This document shows positions 61,759 through 64,000 of a stretch of DNA of 64,000 bases, in pieces; position 1 is the first letter of the stretch; each line of letters begins with the position of its first letter. Origin of the DNA: Kluyvera sp036759925 (lineage in GTDB: Bacteria; Pseudomonadota; Gammaproteobacteria; Enterobacterales; Enterobacteriaceae); assembly GCF_036759925.1 (NCBI RefSeq), contig NZ_JAPKIB010000006.1, positions 212,301 through 276,300 of the forward strand, given 5' to 3'. The translations under genes and the position numbers were made by a program. The notes beneath the pieces are model-generated. The model ran no database searches and was not told the DNA's origin. It saw only the letters and a program-made list of their open reading frames with translations.

Positions 61759-62205
61759 TTACATACTGAGGGGCAGCGCCATAATGATGGCGTCCTCACG
61801 GCCGTCCGCCGTGGGGTAATAATTGCGACGGATTGTCGCCTCATTGAAGCCTAAGCTTTCATACAGCGCGATGGCCGCGTGGTTCGAGGCTCGCACTTCC
61901 AGCCATAGCGTCACCACGCCCTGCACGTCTAGCGCATCAATGAGATGTTCCAGCAGTTCACGTCCCAGACCACGGCGCTGATACGCGGGGTCAACGGCAA
62001 TGTTGAACAGCGTGGCTTCGTCCAGCACGACCTGAGTAATGGCAAACGCGGCCATTTCACCGTCGACGGACAGCTGGAGGTTCAGATAGCGCTCGCCCTG
62101 GTTGCTGGCGAAGGTTTTTTCACTCCAGGGAAACGCATGCGCGCGCGTTTCGATTTGAAAGGCGCGGGGTAAATCAGTCGTGCTGAGGGTTGAAATCGTG
62201 TTCAT
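61759..62205 (-). CDS. rimI: RimI, ribosomal protein S18 N-acetyltransferase
   Basis: GNAT enzyme that acetylates the N-terminal alanine of S18, 148 residues as in E. coli. The acetyl-CoA motif is in NIAVDPAYQRRGLGRELLEH, and YYPTADGREDAIIMAL ends the fold. The ATG giving MNTISTLSTTDLPRAFQIET is the family start; it lies inside the end of holD (32-base overlap). Confidence 0.97.
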   Translation of the reverse strand: MNTISTLSTTDLPRAFQIETRAHAFPWSEKTFASNQGERYLNLQLSVDGEMAAFAITQVVLDEATLFNIAVDPAYQRRGLGRELLEHLIDALDVQGVVTLWLEVRASNHAAIALYESLGFNEATIRRNYYPTADGREDAIIMALPLSM

Positions 62206-62587
62206 GGGCGCAAATTTGTTGCCACAGCGCGGCGCGGGCTTGCGCGCTAGCCTGTAGTTCATTAAACGGAGGCGTCGAAATCACCGCCCCTTCCAGCGTC
62301 ACCGGCGTATCGTTGCCAAGACGCCAACAGTGGCAGCGGCTGTCCTGCGGCAGCATCGCCACCCGGTCAGGCGTCAGCGGTAAAACCTGGTCTGGCGTCA
62401 GGCGCAGCGCGCGGAGAATATCGCTAATCAACGGCTCGGTGAGCGGCGGTAACGCCTCGGCCACCATCACCAGCTTGACATGCGGCGGAAGCGTAATCGC
62501 AATTTCACCCTGCAGTGCCCCAGGGCGACGTAATGCCCACTGGGTGATACCCAACTGTTGTAATTGCCAGTCTCGCCGGGATGTCAT
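62174..62587 (-). CDS. holD: HolD, DNA polymerase III psi subunit
   Basis: Clamp-loader subunit psi that links tau/gamma to chi (HolC), 137 residues (E. coli 137). The N-terminal MTSRRDWQLQQLGITQWALR binds the clamp loader in E. coli. Its 3' end overlaps rimI by 32 bases. It is divergent from rsmC. Confidence 0.96.
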   Translation of the reverse strand: MTSRRDWQLQQLGITQWALRRPGALQGEIAITLPPHVKLVMVAEALPPLTEPLISDILRALRLTPDQVLPLTPDRVAMLPQDSRCHCWRLGNDTPVTLEGAVISTPPFNELQASAQARAALWQQICAHEHDFNPQHD

Positions 62588-62689
62588 GTGAAACGCTCCT
62601 GTCTATCAAGGGCGCAAATATAGCAAATTCATCGAAACTGCGCCAATTACACACTATAATCCCCGCCTAAGTTTATTGAGGAATAATTC

Positions 62690-63721
62690 ATGTCTGCTTT
62701 TACCCCGGCAAGTGAAGTCTTGCTGCGTCACAGTGATGATTTCGAACAGAGCCGTATTTTCTTTGCCGGCGATCTGCAGGATGACCTGCCCGCACGTCTG
62801 GAAACCGCGGCAAGCCGCGCGCATACCCAGCAGTATCACCACTGGCAGGTGCTGAGCCGCCAGATGGAAGACAACGTTCGCTTTAGCCTGGTGGCTAAGG
62901 CAGAAGACGTGGCGGATTGCGATACCCTGATCTACTACTGGCCGAAGAACAAGCCGGAAGCCCAGTTCCAGCTGATGAACATTCTTTCTCTGCTGCCGGT
63001 TGGTACCGATATTTTTGTCGTCGGTGAAAACCGCAGCGGCGTACGTAGCGCCGAGCAGATGCTGGCTGAATATGCGCCACTGAATAAAATCGACAGCGCG
63101 CGTCGCTGTGGTTTGTACCACGGCCGTCTGGAAAAACAGCCAACCTTCGACGCAGAACGTTTCTGGGGCGAGTACCAGTTGGATAACCTGACCATCAAGA
63201 CCCTGCCTGGCGTATTCAGCCGCGACGGTCTGGATGTCGGTAGCCAACTGCTGCTTTCTACCCTTACCCCGCACACCAAAGGCAAAGTGCTGGATGTCGG
63301 CTGCGGCGCTGGCGTGCTGGCGGCAACTCTGGCCAGCCATTCACCGAAGGTGCGCTTGACCCTGTCTGACGTGAGCGCCCCGGCGGTCGAAGCCAGCCGC
63401 GCCACACTTGCGGCGAACGGTGTCGAAGGTGAAGTCATTGCCAGCAACGTCTTCTCTGAGATTAACGGTCGTTTTGACATGATTATCTCCAACCCACCGT
63501 TCCACGATGGGATGCAGACTAGCCTGGATGCAGCCCAGACTTTAATCCGCGGCGCGGTCCGCCATCTGAACAGCGGCGGCGAGCTGCGCATCGTAGCGAA
63601 CGCCTTCCTGCCGTATCCGGCGGTGCTGGATGAAACCTTCGGTTTCCACGAAGTGATTGCCCAGACCGGTCGTTTTAAAGTGTACCGTACCGTTTTGACC
63701 CGTCAGGCTAAAAAAGCCTAA
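62690..63721 (+). CDS. rsmC: RsmC, 16S rRNA m2G1207 methyltransferase
   Basis: Methylates N2 of G1207 in the small subunit, 343 residues (E. coli 343). A degenerate N-terminal methyltransferase-like domain is followed by the active domain, with SAM motif I KVLDVGCGAGVLAATLASHS and catalytic IISNPPFHDGM. The start follows GAGGAATAATTC. It converges on nothing; a REP pair follows. Confidence 0.98.
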   Translation: MSAFTPASEVLLRHSDDFEQSRIFFAGDLQDDLPARLETAASRAHTQQYHHWQVLSRQMEDNVRFSLVAKAEDVADCDTLIYYWPKNKPEAQFQLMNILSLLPVGTDIFVVGENRSGVRSAEQMLAEYAPLNKIDSARRCGLYHGRLEKQPTFDAERFWGEYQLDNLTIKTLPGVFSRDGLDVGSQLLLSTLTPHTKGKVLDVGCGAGVLAATLASHSPKVRLTLSDVSAPAVEASRATLAANGVEGEVIASNVFSEINGRFDMIISNPPFHDGMQTSLDAAQTLIRGAVRHLNSGGELRIVANAFLPYPAVLDETFGFHEVIAQTGRFKVYRTVLTRQAKKA

Positions 63722-63732
63722 TCAGATCGCGT

Positions 63733-63808
63733 GTAGCCCGGCCGAGCGCAGCGACGCCGGGGCTTACACCCAGGCATTTCCCGGCGTCGCTACGCTCGGC
63801 CGGGCTAC
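63733..63808. repeat. Paired REP elements after rsmC
   Basis: GTAGCCCGGCCGAGCGCAGC...GCCGGGG (63733-63762) and its inverted copy (63780-63808) form a 29-base inverted repeat. It is the same family as 11391-11466. Confidence 0.88.
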
Positions 63809-63875
63809 ATAAACTCCCCATAACCGAAGAAACGCCTTTTTTTTCGGCAATCGCGCCGAGTTCGATAATTAACTA

Positions 63876-63903
63876 TTGACGCCCAGCGTAAAATCTCTAG
63901 AAT
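63876..63903 (+). promoter_or_regulatory. Promoter of the tRNA-Leu operon
   Basis: TTGACG, 16 bases, TAGAAT, then a GC-rich discriminator CGGCCCCG typical of stringently controlled stable-RNA promoters. Confidence 0.85.
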
Positions 63904-63946
63904 TCGGCCCCGTGGTAATGATTCTTTCATAAAGAGTCAATGGTAT

Positions 63947-64000
63947 GCGAAGGTGGCGGAATTGGTAGACGCGCTAGCTTCAGGTGTTAGTGTCCTTAGG
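63947..64000 (+). tRNA. tRNA-Leu, anticodon CAG (5' part, cut by window edge)
   Basis: GCGAAGGTGGCGGAATTGGT begins a class II tRNA with the usual D-loop. The anticodon stem and loop CTAGC-TTCAGGT-GTTAG give anticodon CAG at 63981-63983. It matches leuQ/leuP/leuV of E. coli, which also follow rsmC. The variable arm and 3' end are outside the window. Confidence 0.95.

Noticed and set aside
1..64000. Insertion sequences, integrases, CRISPR arrays or phage genes
   Set aside because: None recognised; short inverted repeats found are REP elements or terminators.

Overview
The window is chromosomal DNA of an enterobacterium (order Enterobacterales, family Enterobacteriaceae). The genes and their order match the thr/deo region of Escherichia coli almost one for one, read in the opposite direction to the usual K-12 map: dnaJ-dnaK, yaaI, yaaW, satP, mog, talB, yaaJ, yaaA, yaaX, thrCBA-thrL, yjtD, arcA, creDCBA, rob, gpmB, yjjX, trpR, slt, ettA, nadR, radA, serB, ytjB, lplA, yjjJ, deoDBAC, yjjI-yjjW, yjjV-yjjU, ytjA, osmY, prfC, yjjG, rimI-holD, rsmC and the first tRNA-Leu(CAG) of a leuQPV-like cluster. 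Moderately high GC coding DNA and REP palindromes built on a CCCGGC...GCCGGG core suggest an Enterobacter/Klebsiella/Leclercia/Kosakonia-type genome rather than E. coli itself. The genus cannot be fixed from the sequence alone.

Four additions break the E. coli-like backbone. An MHS-type transporter lies between satP and mog. An Rpn-family PD-(D/E)XK nuclease lies between mog and talB, with a possible intragenic short product. A concentrative nucleoside transporter (NupC/NupX family) lies between yjjW and yjjV. The largest is an 11 kb capsule locus between ettA and nadR.

The capsule locus (about 29.7-40.7 kb) has the architecture of an E. coli group 2 locus. kpsE-kpsD-kpsC-kpsS run rightward and kpsM-kpsT run leftward; between them are two very AT-rich genes transcribed with kpsMT. 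One encodes a Stealth-family sugar-phosphate transferase (all four conserved regions readable) and the other a family 2-like glycosyltransferase. kpsF, kpsU and any sugar-nucleotide genes are absent. A JUMPstart/ops element directly before kpsM predicts RfaH control. The simplest reading is an ABC-transporter-exported capsule on a poly-Kdo lipid anchor whose repeat is joined through a phosphodiester and built from housekeeping nucleotide sugars.

Regulatory sites visible by eye include the sigma-32 promoter of dnaK, the thr leader peptide and attenuator, an FNR-type box before arcA, a CreB tag before creD, the trpR operator, CRP and promoter elements before deoC, a candidate sigma-S -10 for osmY, and a promoter with a GC-rich discriminator before the tRNA. 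No insertion sequence, integrase, CRISPR array or rRNA was seen.
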